DNA of 62,315 nt, taken from assembly GCA_036639875.1 (NCBI GenBank), contig JAVWHX010000003.1, forward strand, positions 1 through 62,315, given 5' to 3'. The first letter of the stretch is position 1. Each line of letters starts with the position of its first letter. The DNA is from JAVWHX01 sp036639875. GTDB taxonomy: Bacteria > Bacillota_I > Bacilli_A > Erysipelotrichales > Coprobacillaceae. The translations under genes and the position numbers were made by a program. Positions 18,040 through 26,574 of the stretch are shown here, one piece after another. The notes under the pieces were generated by a model. That model did no database searches. It was not told the DNA's origin and saw only the letters and a program-made list of their open reading frames with translations.

Positions 18040-18638
18040 TTCAATATCTCCTCTATATCTTCCTTACTTATTTTACCTTCACGTAATATTTTTATATCTT
18101 CATGTGTTACATCTATAACTGTACTTGCAACATTATCAGACGTTTTCCCATCCACAACAATATCAATCCGACCATCTAATTGATCTAAGACTTCATTTGT
18201 TGAAGTTGTATTGGGATGATTAGATAAATTTGCACTGGTAACTAACATTGGACCCACTTTTCTTAAAAGACTCAATACATATTCACTATCTGGAATACGT
18301 ACACCAATAGTATCTTTACCATTTGTCATAACAGGATTAACATCTTCTTTTTTCTTAAAAACCATAGTCATCATTCCTGGCATAAATGCATTGATAAGCT
18401 TCTTTGCATCATCACTCACATATGCATACTTCTCAATATCATTCGTATCAGCAACCATTAATGTAATAGCTTTAGAATAATCTCTTTCCTTAGCTTCCAT
18501 TAATTTATCTAAGGCTATTTCAGAATTAAATCTTACTCCTAATCCATAGACTGTCTCTGTTGGAAAAGCAACAACTCCATCATCTTCTATTGTTTCACAA
18601 ACAATATCAATATTTTCTTTGTTTATTACTTTTGTCAT
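18036..18638 (-). CDS. Threonylcarbamoyl-AMP synthase (Sua5/YwlC/TsaC family)
   Basis: Makes threonylcarbamoyl-adenylate for the t6A37 modification of ANN-decoding tRNAs. 200 residues, so only the YrdC catalytic domain is present, without the extra C-terminal Sua5 domain. Seen: FPTETVYGLG, the basic KERDYSKAIT segment and the TSANLSNHPN motif that bind substrate. It heads the operon with rpiB, glyA and upp. A weak promoter (TTGTCA, 15-bp spacer, TATAAT at 18708-18734) lies upstream. Confidence 0.93.
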   Translation of the reverse strand: MTKVINKENIDIVCETIEDDGVVAFPTETVYGLGVRFNSEIALDKLMEAKERDYSKAITLMVADTNDIEKYAYVSDDAKKLINAFMPGMMTMVFKKKEDVNPVMTNGKDTIGVRIPDSEYVLSLLRKVGPMLVTSANLSNHPNTTSTNEVLDQLDGRIDIVVDGKTSDNVASTVIDVTHEDIKILREGKISKEDIEEILK

Positions 18639-18796
18639 CTATAATCACCCTTCGCTCAACATTCTATCATAAAATCATATAAATTTGTAGGAATATAGAG
18701 TATAAATATTATAATTTAAATAAAAAATTGACAACTATTGTATGAGAAACATCCCAATACTTTAATTGCCAATTTATATTTTAAACACTTACTCTA

Positions 18797-18997
18797 TTAA
18801 TCCTTATTCATTATTATGATTGATTTAAAAATAGAGTAAATCAACACAATGAAAACAATAATATTAAAAGCTCGTATTAATGATACTATATTTGGATCGG
18901 CTTCATATGTTGATGGATATAAATATATGTATAGTGAAAAACATATATATACTGTTGATGATATTATTAAAGAGCTATAAAACATCATTTTCTTCAT
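18797..18997 (-). CDS. Small membrane protein, 66 aa, unknown
   Basis: Two hydrophobic segments (about 5-28 and 42-62) separated by a short acidic loop (YEADPN). The ATG has a strong GGGGAAG ribosome site at ideal spacing, which supports a real gene. It is the last member of a run of small membrane proteins on this strand. The family was not recognised. It is followed toward 18639 by an AT-rich spacer with no feature except the sua5 promoter. Confidence 0.6.
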   Translation of the reverse strand: MKKMMFYSSLIISSTVYICFSLYIYLYPSTYEADPNIVSLIRAFNIIVFIVLIYSIFKSIIIMNKD

Positions 18998-19026
18998 TAT
19001 CTTCCCCTCGCTTTCTCAACTTTATC

Positions 19027-19207
19027 TTAAAAATTATAATCGTCATATATTGCATCTTTTTTAGAAAATTGTACTACATATGCAAAATAATTTGATAAAT
19101 ATTTAGCCTTTTCAGCATTATTAAAATTGAGTATCTCATAGTTTTTGATCTAGAAGCCCCTTCAAGTACAATTCATCCAAACACACCATTTGAGTAACTA
19201 AATAACC
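19027..19207 (-). pseudogene. Frameshifted gene remnant between two small membrane-protein genes
   Basis: On the minus strand, coding-like text appears in two frames. IVLEGASRSK comes first, then, after a shift at an A5 run near 19145, NYEILNFNNAEKAKYLSNYF continuing to IYDDYNF and a stop at 19027-19029. An in-frame TGA also interrupts the upstream part (LFSYSNGVFG before it). No start or ribosome site was found. It was probably a small gene of this cluster. The family was not recognised. Confidence 0.4.
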
Positions 19208-19208
19208 T

Positions 19209-19430
19209 TTATAATAACCTCTTATTTATTTTATCTAAAAGTATAAGTACTGCAGGAAATATCACAGCAATATAAATGATAATAGTTATAAGAAAGGATA
19301 CTCCTTGTATTGTAAAGGACATCCCTTCACTCATAACAAGATTAACAATTGTATCTGCAATCCTCAAATAAAACATTGATAATGTTATACCAATAATTAT
19401 CATGAATATATACTTTAATAATTTCTTCAT
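19209..19430 (-). CDS. Small membrane protein, 73 aa, unknown
   Basis: Two membrane helices (about 5-25 and 40-62) with short charged ends. The ATG at 19428-19430 is chosen because AAGGAGGGG lies 5-6 bases before it. The start is one base behind the stop codon of the 174-residue gene, so translation is likely coupled. The family was not recognised. Partnership with that upstream gene is inferred from spacing. Confidence 0.65.
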   Translation of the reverse strand: MKKLLKYIFMIIIGITLSMFYLRIADTIVNLVMSEGMSFTIQGVSFLITIIIYIAVIFPAVLILLDKINKRLL

Positions 19431-19431
19431 A

Positions 19432-19956
19432 CTACCCCTCCTTAGCATTGCCTACTTTCTTATGTCTATGTATTTCATAACCTAATAACCCTATCATTAC
19501 TCCAATAATAATAAGTACTGATAAATAGTATAACAACCATGGCATATCAGTTATTCCCAAGTAATAAGATGTATGAATTTTTCTAAACAAATTATAAATT
19601 CCTGTAGAAACATAATCTAACTTTATTGTTTCAATAAAGAATAAATATCCTGATATCAATAGATAAATTCCATTCTTTACTGTTCTTTGTTTATACAATA
19701 ACACCCCACTTACAATTGGTAATGCAATAACTATTATACTTCTTACAAATAACACAAAATTAAGAGGAGTAAGTGGATACGGATACTCAATTATACTATA
19801 CATTGTAGACAATAACATAGTTGCATCCTCACCAAAATCATTAGGATATATAACACTGATAGAAGATTTATGAAAGTAGATTGACATACAAACACTACAA
19901 GCAACTAATAATACCAATAAAACGAATAACCCATACTTCATTTTTATATACTTCAT
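19432..19956 (-). CDS. Membrane protein, 174 aa, unknown
   Basis: Four hydrophobic segments (about 9-29, 64-86, 95-110, 139-162) and a basic tail (EIHRHKKVGNAKEG). The loop after the first helix contains YPNDFGEDATMLLS. The first helix contains two Cys (ACSVC) but lacks a clear lipobox position. It is coupled to the 73-residue gene downstream. GGAGATG lies somewhat far (13 bases) from the ATG. The family was not recognised. Confidence 0.65.
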   Translation of the reverse strand: MKYIKMKYGLFVLLVLLVACSVCMSIYFHKSSISVIYPNDFGEDATMLLSTMYSIIEYPYPLTPLNFVLFVRSIIVIALPIVSGVLLYKQRTVKNGIYLLISGYLFFIETIKLDYVSTGIYNLFRKIHTSYYLGITDMPWLLYYLSVLIIIGVMIGLLGYEIHRHKKVGNAKEG

Positions 19957-20100
19957 AAAATATTATCATCTCCTAACACTTGTGTATGTATGTCCTATGT
20001 TTAATAAAGTTACCATGTGTTTGTTGAAGAACTTATCCCTGTATGATTTACAAGAATACTGTAGTGCTTTATAAGCATAAAGCAACAATATAATTTCAAT

Positions 20101-20607
20101 TTATTTACTTACTTCTTCTACTTTAATACGATAAGAATTCATACCTAATTCGTCCTCTTTAGCTTCACCTACTAATTCAAACTTAACCATTCCCTCACTT
20201 AAAAACAATTCTACAGAATACTGCCCTTTTTTAAAATCGTCATATAGATAATCCTTTATAGTGGAATCCAAAAGTTTAAATGTATAAGCTTTTCCTTCTT
20301 TTAATTTCATTGAAGTCTCTTCACCAACTGGTAAAAGAAACACAGATGCTTGAAAGAAACTCACTAGTGCTAGATTTTTCACATTAGTTGTAGGATCTTC
20401 TACAATTAACTTTTGCACTGTCACACTAAAATCGCCACTTAATTTTAGATCAACTCTTTTCGTTTGATTCATTAGCTTTTCATTAGCACTTTTTAACCCA
20501 TCTATTTCCCTTTTTAATGACTCTATTTCTTCATTGCTCTTTGAAGAACATCCTATCATTGTTATTGTTAAAGAAAGCATGACTAAACAACTTAATATTC
20601 TCTTCAT
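20101..20607 (-). CDS. Predicted lipoprotein, 168 aa, unknown
   Basis: A signal peptide ending in a lipobox (TMIGC-SS, Cys at residue 20 from the preferred ATG at 20605-20607) predicts a lipid-anchored protein outside the membrane. A short coiled coil follows (IESLKREIDGLKSANEKLM), then a beta-rich domain of about 110 residues (DLKLSGDFSVTVQKL to SYRIKVEEVSK). The family was not recognised. It sits in a run of small envelope genes. The spacer 19957-20100 holds only a hairpin TGCTTTATGCTTATAAAGCA with no T run. Confidence 0.7.
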   Translation of the reverse strand: MKRILSCLVMLSLTITMIGCSSKSNEEIESLKREIDGLKSANEKLMNQTKRVDLKLSGDFSVTVQKLIVEDPTTNVKNLALVSFFQASVFLLPVGEETSMKLKEGKAYTFKLLDSTIKDYLYDDFKKGQYSVELFLSEGMVKFELVGEAKEDELGMNSYRIKVEEVSK

Positions 20608-20639
20608 ACACATTCCCTATCCCTATTTTCAATAATCTC

Positions 20640-21035
20640 TTAACAATATCCTTCATAGCCCAGATATTTAGTCACGACATATTCACTACCAACTTTACTT
20701 AACTGAAACGTTCCGCCCATTCCCTCAGGAAGGGGCATAATTCCATTAAAAACAATATGATAATACTGATAGTTATCTTTATCTTCACTATCTAGAACAT
20801 ACTCTATTTTTTGAGTTTCAACATTAACAAAAGAAAGCGTAAAAAATGATATCAAACCTGGGTTTTCGTTATAAATATATTCTACAATTGCATCCTTAGG
20901 TGTTAAATTATCAAATGATCCAGCAATAGTGAATTTCGCAATAACTAAAAAGCTTATAAGAATAACTATAATCACTTGAATTTTTCTATTTTTTAATATT
21001 CTTTTCATAGTATTTAATACTAATTTTTCTTTCAT
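20640..21035 (-). CDS. Membrane-anchored extracellular protein, 131 aa, unknown
   Basis: A basic N-terminus and one membrane helix (about 19-39) precede a soluble domain of about 90 residues, probably outside the cell. The phrases TPKDAIVEYIYNENPGLISF and TFQLSKVGSEYVVTKYLGYE suggest a mixed alpha/beta fold. The C-terminus is GYC. The family was not recognised. It lies between the 31-residue peptide gene and the lipoprotein gene with short gaps, consistent with one transcript. Confidence 0.65.
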   Translation of the reverse strand: MKEKLVLNTMKRILKNRKIQVIIVILISFLVIAKFTIAGSFDNLTPKDAIVEYIYNENPGLISFFTLSFVNVETQKIEYVLDSEDKDNYQYYHIVFNGIMPLPEGMGGTFQLSKVGSEYVVTKYLGYEGYC

Positions 21036-21087
21036 TCTTATTACCTCATAAATTTAATATAACTATATATACCCTTTCGCTTTACTT

Positions 21088-21183
21088 CTATCTTTTCTTA
21101 AAAAAATAATATGCTGCCATTCCACTTCCAATTAATATAATGAGTTTAAAAAATACGACAAATAAATCTTTGATTACTTCCAT
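21088..21183 (-). CDS. 31-aa single-span membrane peptide
   Basis: A short gene with a textbook ribosome site: AAGGAGG lies 8 bases before the ATG at 21181-21183, and the stop is TAG at 21088-21090. The peptide begins MEVIKDLF and has one membrane helix (about 8-26) with GSGMAAYYFF and a basic KKR end. It is the first gene of the small membrane-protein run and fits the size and build of type I toxins or small regulatory membrane peptides, though no family was recognised. No antisense RNA was identified. Confidence 0.55.
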   Translation of the reverse strand: MEVIKDLFVVFFKLIILIGSGMAAYYFFKKR

Positions 21184-21641
21184 CTTACTATCCCTCCTTT
21201 TTATTTATAGGTATTAAAACTGTACTAAAAAAGCCATATAAAAATAGGTTTGATTCTCTTATATAATAAAGAAATAAAATTCCCTACTTAACTATGGCTA
21301 CATAAATATATTTATAATTCAACTTTATAAAGTTATCTTCTTTTTTATAATTATATTATATTCCTTAGTTATGGATAACTTGTGAACTTTATTTTAATAT
21401 ATATTTTATATATTAAATCATCTGTTAATATTTACTTATTCAATTTTTATTGAAATCATATTTTTTTATATTGATATTATAATATATAGTTAAGGATAGC
21501 TCTAAGAGCGTTAATTTGCATTATATCCATCATGGTTGTTATTGTAATTTCAACATTTAGGATATATACTTATATTATAAGAATAATCACTAATAACATA
21601 TATTTTATATAGAAAGATAAGCAAATAAATGGTGGAAAGTA
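21184..21641. other. 458-bp divergent intergenic region
   Basis: Very AT-rich spacer between the small membrane-protein cluster (minus) and the c-di-GMP operon (plus). Minus-strand reading shows a long-range stem: AGCCATA near 21293-21299 with TATGGCT near 21233-21239, followed by TTTTTT. This is a possible attenuator or terminator in the leader of the 31-aa peptide gene. A small GCTCT-A-AGAGC hairpin lies near 21500. No gene, recognised riboswitch or clear promoter pair was seen. Confidence 0.4.
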
Positions 21642-23858
21642 ATGAAAAAAATAACGCAATTTATTTTAACGATGACAATTACATCCTTAATTATAGTCAT
21701 TCTTTTTCCTACTCAGACTTCTGCAAAATCAACGTTAGAATTCACTGATGAGGAAAAAGCTTTTATTCAATCAACAAATCAAGATCAGGCGTTAAAGATA
21801 GGAATTATTCCTCATACTTTTCCATTGTCTGATTGTCCTCCTGATTCTGATGGTTATGTGGGAATTAATGTTGAAATGTTAAAGTTAATTTCACAAAAAA
21901 CAGGATTACAGTTTGAATATGGTCGCATTCCTATTGAAAATGAAACACCATATCAATCACTTATCAATAATGAATTTACATTTGTTGCAGGTACAATTAG
22001 ATTAGAAAGTTTTATGAAAAACCCTAATCTTATTTTATCTCAACGCTTTTGTGATGGTTCTTCTATTTGTATTGCATTAAAAAATACTAATCCTAAAGAT
22101 GCTAAAACAAATAAAGTTGCTGTAATGAGTGGTTATCAAGCTGGTATGGATTTTTCTAAAACTAAATTTCCTAATCATGAAGTCGTTTTCTATAGGACGA
22201 ATCAAGATGTCATGAAAGCTGTTAGAAATGGTGAAGTAGATTGTGCAATGATTAGTCGTTATGTAGGTATTTATGAATTAGAAAATCCATTAAATGATAA
22301 ATTAATTATTTTAGCTCCATACCAAACAGTAGTTGATAGTTGTATTATGGGTTTAAATACTCAAGAGAATACAATAGCAATGTCAATAATAAATAAGGCT
22401 TTGAGTGATATTGGAGATGAAGAATATAATCATATCCAAATTAACTTTACAATTACTAACCCTTATGACCTTACTCTCTATGAATTCCTATATAAATATA
22501 GATATGTTATTTTTGTTTGTACAGTTGGTTTTACTGCATTTACTTATTTACTTATTAAATTATTTAGAACTCAAAAAGATAAAGCTATATTGTCAAAAGA
22601 TAGTGTAACTGGAGCCTATAGTGAATTAGGTTTTGAATTAGCTGTTAAAAAAGTTCTTCAAAAATCACATTCCTCTTTATTTATCACTGTTTTTGATATG
22701 TCTTACTTTAGTAGTTATAACGAACTTCATGGTAAAGATAAAGGTGATGAATTATTAAAGAAGATTGTTGAAATTGTATGTTCTTTCATATCAGAGCAAG
22801 ATATTATATGTCGTTCATATGCTGATAACTTTATTGTTCTATCTTGTAAAGATAATCTTGAAAGTTTAATTCAAGAAATCAAAGCAGCTAATGCATTCCT
22901 TAATGAATTACTAGATAGTCGAATGGTCTTTAGTTTTGGAATTTATCAAATTACTGATTATAGTATACCAGTCTCAAAAATGATTGATTTTGCTTCTATA
23001 GCGAAGAAAAAGATTAAAGGAGATGCTGATAATTATATATGTGTATTTAATGATGAATTGCGTAAAAAGAATATTAATGATGTCAAAATGTTAGCTTCAT
23101 TTAATAAAGCTATAGCTAATAAAGAGTTTGTTGCTTATTATCAACCCAAGTTTGATGTTAATACTCAAAAGGTTATTGGAGCAGAAGCTTTAGTTCGTTG
23201 GATACTAAATGATGGGACAGTGATTCCCCCTATTCAATTCATTGAGTTATTTGAAAAGAACGGACAAATTCAAAGACTTGATTTCTATATGTTAGAGCAA
23301 ACTTGTATGTTCCAAAAATCTTTAATTGAAAACAATATTCAACCAATACCTATTTCTATTAATTTCTCTAGAGTTCATCTTTACAATGAGGATTTTGTAA
23401 GTCATATCAAAGAAACTGTTGAAAGATTTAATATTCCTAAGTATTTAATAGAGATTGAATGTACTGAAACTGTTATGACTTATAATACTGAGCTATCTAT
23501 CGAAATACTTGGTCAGCTGAGAGAGTTAGGCTTCAAGATTGCTATGGATGACTTTGGTAAAGCTTATTCAGCTTTAAATACTTTAAGAAGTATGCCTTTA
23601 GATATTGTAAAATTAGATAGTGATTTCTTTAATACTTCTTCAATTGAAGAAATCAAAAAATCTAGAAAGATTATACAAGCGATTGTATCTTTAGTTCATG
23701 ATCTTTCTTTAAAACTTGTTGCTGAAGGAGTTGAAACAGAGAAACAGTATTTATTTTTAAAGGATATTGGTTGCGATTATATCCAAGGATATTATTTCTC
23801 TAAACCATTGGAAGAGAAAGTTTTCCTTGATTTAATAACAAAGAATAGAAAGGATTAA
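21642..23858 (+). CDS. Periplasmic-binding-type sensor, degenerate GGDEF and EAL phosphodiesterase
   Basis: 738 residues. Signal peptide (1-28); an extracellular SBP_bac_3-type ligand domain (about 45-265); one membrane helix (about 288-308); a GGDEF domain; a C-terminal EAL domain. The GGDEF signature is replaced by SYADNF, so cyclase activity is unlikely. The EAL domain keeps the expected residues: EALVRW, SINFS, IEIECTE, MDDFG, VKLDSDF, AEGVET and QGYYFSKP. The protein should therefore break down c-di-GMP in response to an outside small molecule, perhaps an amino acid. It is first of a three-gene operon (next gene 4 bp later). Confidence 0.92.
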   Translation: MKKITQFILTMTITSLIIVILFPTQTSAKSTLEFTDEEKAFIQSTNQDQALKIGIIPHTFPLSDCPPDSDGYVGINVEMLKLISQKTGLQFEYGRIPIENETPYQSLINNEFTFVAGTIRLESFMKNPNLILSQRFCDGSSICIALKNTNPKDAKTNKVAVMSGYQAGMDFSKTKFPNHEVVFYRTNQDVMKAVRNGEVDCAMISRYVGIYELENPLNDKLIILAPYQTVVDSCIMGLNTQENTIAMSIINKALSDIGDEEYNHIQINFTITNPYDLTLYEFLYKYRYVIFVCTVGFTAFTYLLIKLFRTQKDKAILSKDSVTGAYSELGFELAVKKVLQKSHSSLFITVFDMSYFSSYNELHGKDKGDELLKKIVEIVCSFISEQDIICRSYADNFIVLSCKDNLESLIQEIKAANAFLNELLDSRMVFSFGIYQITDYSIPVSKMIDFASIAKKKIKGDADNYICVFNDELRKKNINDVKMLASFNKAIANKEFVAYYQPKFDVNTQKVIGAEALVRWILNDGTVIPPIQFIELFEKNGQIQRLDFYMLEQTCMFQKSLIENNIQPIPISINFSRVHLYNEDFVSHIKETVERFNIPKYLIEIECTETVMTYNTELSIEILGQLRELGFKIAMDDFGKAYSALNTLRSMPLDIVKLDSDFFNTSSIEEIKKSRKIIQAIVSLVHDLSLKLVAEGVETEKQYLFLKDIGCDYIQGYYFSKPLEEKVFLDLITKNRKD

Positions 23859-23862
23859 TGAT

Positions 23863-24786
23863 ATGAAAAAGAAAACTGTATTAAAAACTGTTGTAGGAAC
23901 TTCTGCAATTGTATTAGCAAGTGGTATATTAGCGATTGAATATGCTTGTCGTAAATTACCTCAAAAAAAACATACGATACAAAAGAAAAGATTACATCCT
24001 TTAATTGAAAAAAATCTTGATTGGTTAACTGCGCAAGAATTTGAGGATTTAGAGATTGAATCTGATGATGGATTAAAATTGAAAGCTAAATTTTTAAGTG
24101 CTGATAAAGATAGTAATAAGGTATTAATTGCTATTCATGGATATCGTTCTTCTAATCTTAAAGAATATGCTTATTATCTAAAGTTCTATCATGATTTAGG
24201 TTTTCATATTTTATTACCAAATAATAGAGCTCATGGAGATAGTGAGGGAACGTATATTGGTTTTGGTTGGTTAGATAGATTAGATTGTATTAAGTGGATT
24301 TATAAAATGAAGAAACATTTTAATAAAGATTTACAAGTAGTTTTACATGGGATATCTATGGGTAGTGCTACTGTATTAATGGCTAGTGGAGAGCAATTAC
24401 CTGAGGATGTAAAATGTATTATATCTGATTGTGGTTTTACAAGTGTATTAGATGAGTTTAAGCATAACCTTAGACAATTACATGTTCCAGCAGCGTTAGT
24501 TCTTCCAACTGCAACTTTACTTAGTAAGAAAAGAGTTGGTTATAGTTTTAAGGAAGCTTCTACAATTAATCAAGTCAAAAAATCAACAACACCTACTTTA
24601 TTTATACATGGGGATCAAGATGATTATGTTCCTACATATATGGTTTATGATTTATATAATGCTTGTAATGCTGAAAAAGATTTGTTAATTATTGAAGGGG
24701 CAAGGCATGCTGAAAGTTATTTAGTTAATCAAGAATTATGTGAACAAACAATTACTGATTTTATGAAGATGTATATAAAGGAATAG
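23863..24786 (+). CDS. Alpha/beta hydrolase with N-terminal membrane anchor
   Basis: 307 residues. A basic start and one hydrophobic segment (about 10-28) are followed by an alpha/beta-hydrolase fold. Seen: the oxyanion region AIHGYRSSNLKEY, the nucleophile Ser in GISMGSATVL, an Asp in HGDQDDYVPT and the His in EGARHAESY. This matches the YqkD/BAAT-like hydrolases of Firmicutes, whose natural substrates are mostly unknown. It sits between a c-di-GMP phosphodiesterase and a cyclase with gaps of 4 and 14 bp, so it is co-expressed with them. Confidence 0.88.
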   Translation: MKKKTVLKTVVGTSAIVLASGILAIEYACRKLPQKKHTIQKKRLHPLIEKNLDWLTAQEFEDLEIESDDGLKLKAKFLSADKDSNKVLIAIHGYRSSNLKEYAYYLKFYHDLGFHILLPNNRAHGDSEGTYIGFGWLDRLDCIKWIYKMKKHFNKDLQVVLHGISMGSATVLMASGEQLPEDVKCIISDCGFTSVLDEFKHNLRQLHVPAALVLPTATLLSKKRVGYSFKEASTINQVKKSTTPTLFIHGDQDDYVPTYMVYDLYNACNAEKDLLIIEGARHAESYLVNQELCEQTITDFMKMYIKE

Positions 24787-24800
24787 AAAGGGAGATTAAT

Positions 24801-26564
24801 ATGGAACCAGCATTAGAAAGGGAGATAAGATATTTTATTGAAAATATGGAATATCTTTATTATAAGAAGAGAGATGTTCATAGTTTACTCATGTATATGG
24901 ATGAGAATATTACATGGATAGGTACTGGTAAAGATGAAATGGTTCATGGGATTTTAAATGCACAACATGCTTTAGAAATGGAAATTCAAGAATGTCCTGA
25001 TACTTTTGATATTCTTGATCAAAATATAGAAATAACATCTTTATCTGATTCACTATATTCTTTATATGGTTCTATTCTCCTAATGTGTCATAATAAGCAG
25101 ATAGGAGAACTCTTCTTGCACTTTACATGTATATGCAAACATACTGATAGTAGCATCAAAATTATGCACATTCACTTCTCTACTCCTGATTTAGGACAAA
25201 AGCCTGGTTCTTATTTTATTCCTGAAAATTATCGAACAGAAAAAGAAAACCTTATTATTGAATTAGAGGAAAAAAACAAACAATTAAATGATTTATCAAA
25301 GAATATGCCTGGTGGTGTACATCGCTGTGAAAATGATGGATATTTTACATTACGTGATGTAAGTGATAGTTTTTATAAGATGTTTGGTTATAATGCCCAA
25401 CAAGTCCATGATTTATTTAATGATGAATATATTCAAATGATTTATTATGAAGATAGAGCATTAATGATTGAAACAATTAATGAATCCTTAAAGTATGGAA
25501 ACTCTTTTGAGTTAGAATATAGAGTTCAATGTTTTGATGGTTCATTAATATGGATATTAGATAAAGGCATTCTATTATCTACCAAAGAAGGTCAATCATA
25601 TTTTTATTGTATATTAATTGAAATTAGTGATCGTAAAAGAGAACAAGAAACTTTAAGATTATCTTTAGAAAGACATGAAATTATTATGAATCAAACAACA
25701 GATATTATCTTCGAATGGAATATTAAGGAAGATACACTGTTCTTCTCTAATAACTGGAAGAAAAAATATGGGTATAATCCTATATCTCATAATATAAGTT
25801 CAACTATCCCTCTTTCATCTCATATTCATCCTGAAGATATTCATCATTTTATGACAATTATGGAAAATAGTTCTCATGGTATACCATATAATGAAACTGA
25901 GTTTAGAATTAAAGATAGTACTGGCAACTATGTTTGGAATCGTATTAGAGCAACGACTCAATTTGGTGATAACCATAAACCTATTAAAGCTGTAGGTGTT
26001 ATTATTGATATTACTGAAGAAAAAGAAAGAATAGATAAATTAAGTGAAATGGTTCAAAAAGATTCATTAACTGATTTATATAATAAAAAAGCAATTAGTT
26101 TTCATATTAATCGCTATATTGATGATAGATTAAGTCATTCACATACTTTATTTATTATTGATATAGATGATTTTAAAAAGGTAAATGATAACTTTGGTCA
26201 TCCTTGTGGTGATGCATTATTACAAAACATTGCACAAACCATCAAAAATTCTGTATCAACAAATGCTCTTATTGGAAGACTAGGTGGAGATGAGTTTATT
26301 GTTTATATTCCTCACCTTATATCACAAGAAGATGCTAATAAACAAGCTCAATCTTTATTAAAACACCTCTGTGAAATCAAACCACTTGATAACAGTTATA
26401 AGATTAGTTGTAGTATTGGTTGTGTAATCTGTAACAACTGTCAAGTTAGTTATGATGATTTATATCAATATGCTGATACAGCTCTTTATCACAAGAAAAA
26501 CCACGGTAAATGTGGTGTATCTTTCTATAATTCTGATATTAATGATGAAGGGAAGTCAATTTGA
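24801..26564 (+). CDS. Diguanylate cyclase with SnoaL-like and two PAS domains
   Basis: 587 residues without membrane helices. The first ~140 residues look like the SnoaL-like (NTF2 fold) sensor found in many gut Firmicute GGDEF proteins (ITWIGTGKDEMVHG). Two PAS domains follow: about 165-280, and about 285-410 with PEDIHHFM and ITEEKERI. The C-terminal GGDEF domain has DSLTDLYNK, DIDDFKKVNDNFGHPCGD and an intact RLGGDEFIVYI. It should make c-di-GMP in the cytoplasm. It shares an operon with an EAL enzyme, so synthesis and breakdown are co-regulated. The stop codon lies in the terminator hairpin. Confidence 0.93.
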   Translation: MEPALEREIRYFIENMEYLYYKKRDVHSLLMYMDENITWIGTGKDEMVHGILNAQHALEMEIQECPDTFDILDQNIEITSLSDSLYSLYGSILLMCHNKQIGELFLHFTCICKHTDSSIKIMHIHFSTPDLGQKPGSYFIPENYRTEKENLIIELEEKNKQLNDLSKNMPGGVHRCENDGYFTLRDVSDSFYKMFGYNAQQVHDLFNDEYIQMIYYEDRALMIETINESLKYGNSFELEYRVQCFDGSLIWILDKGILLSTKEGQSYFYCILIEISDRKREQETLRLSLERHEIIMNQTTDIIFEWNIKEDTLFFSNNWKKKYGYNPISHNISSTIPLSSHIHPEDIHHFMTIMENSSHGIPYNETEFRIKDSTGNYVWNRIRATTQFGDNHKPIKAVGVIIDITEEKERIDKLSEMVQKDSLTDLYNKKAISFHINRYIDDRLSHSHTLFIIDIDDFKKVNDNFGHPCGDALLQNIAQTIKNSVSTNALIGRLGGDEFIVYIPHLISQEDANKQAQSLLKHLCEIKPLDNSYKISCSIGCVICNNCQVSYDDLYQYADTALYHKKNHGKCGVSFYNSDINDEGKSI

Positions 26565-26574
26565 CTTCCCTTTT
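26548..26574 (+). terminator. Terminator after the c-di-GMP operon (possibly two-way)
   Basis: AAGGGAAGTCAA-TTTGACTTCCCTTTT. The stem is symmetric with A and T flanks on both sides, so it may also end the converging SpoIIR-like gene. Confidence 0.88.

Noticed and set aside
21486..21560. c-di-GMP riboswitch before the EAL/GGDEF operon
   Set aside because: The conserved GEMM core (CACGCACAGGGC-like) was not found; only a small GCTCT/AGAGC hairpin is present.
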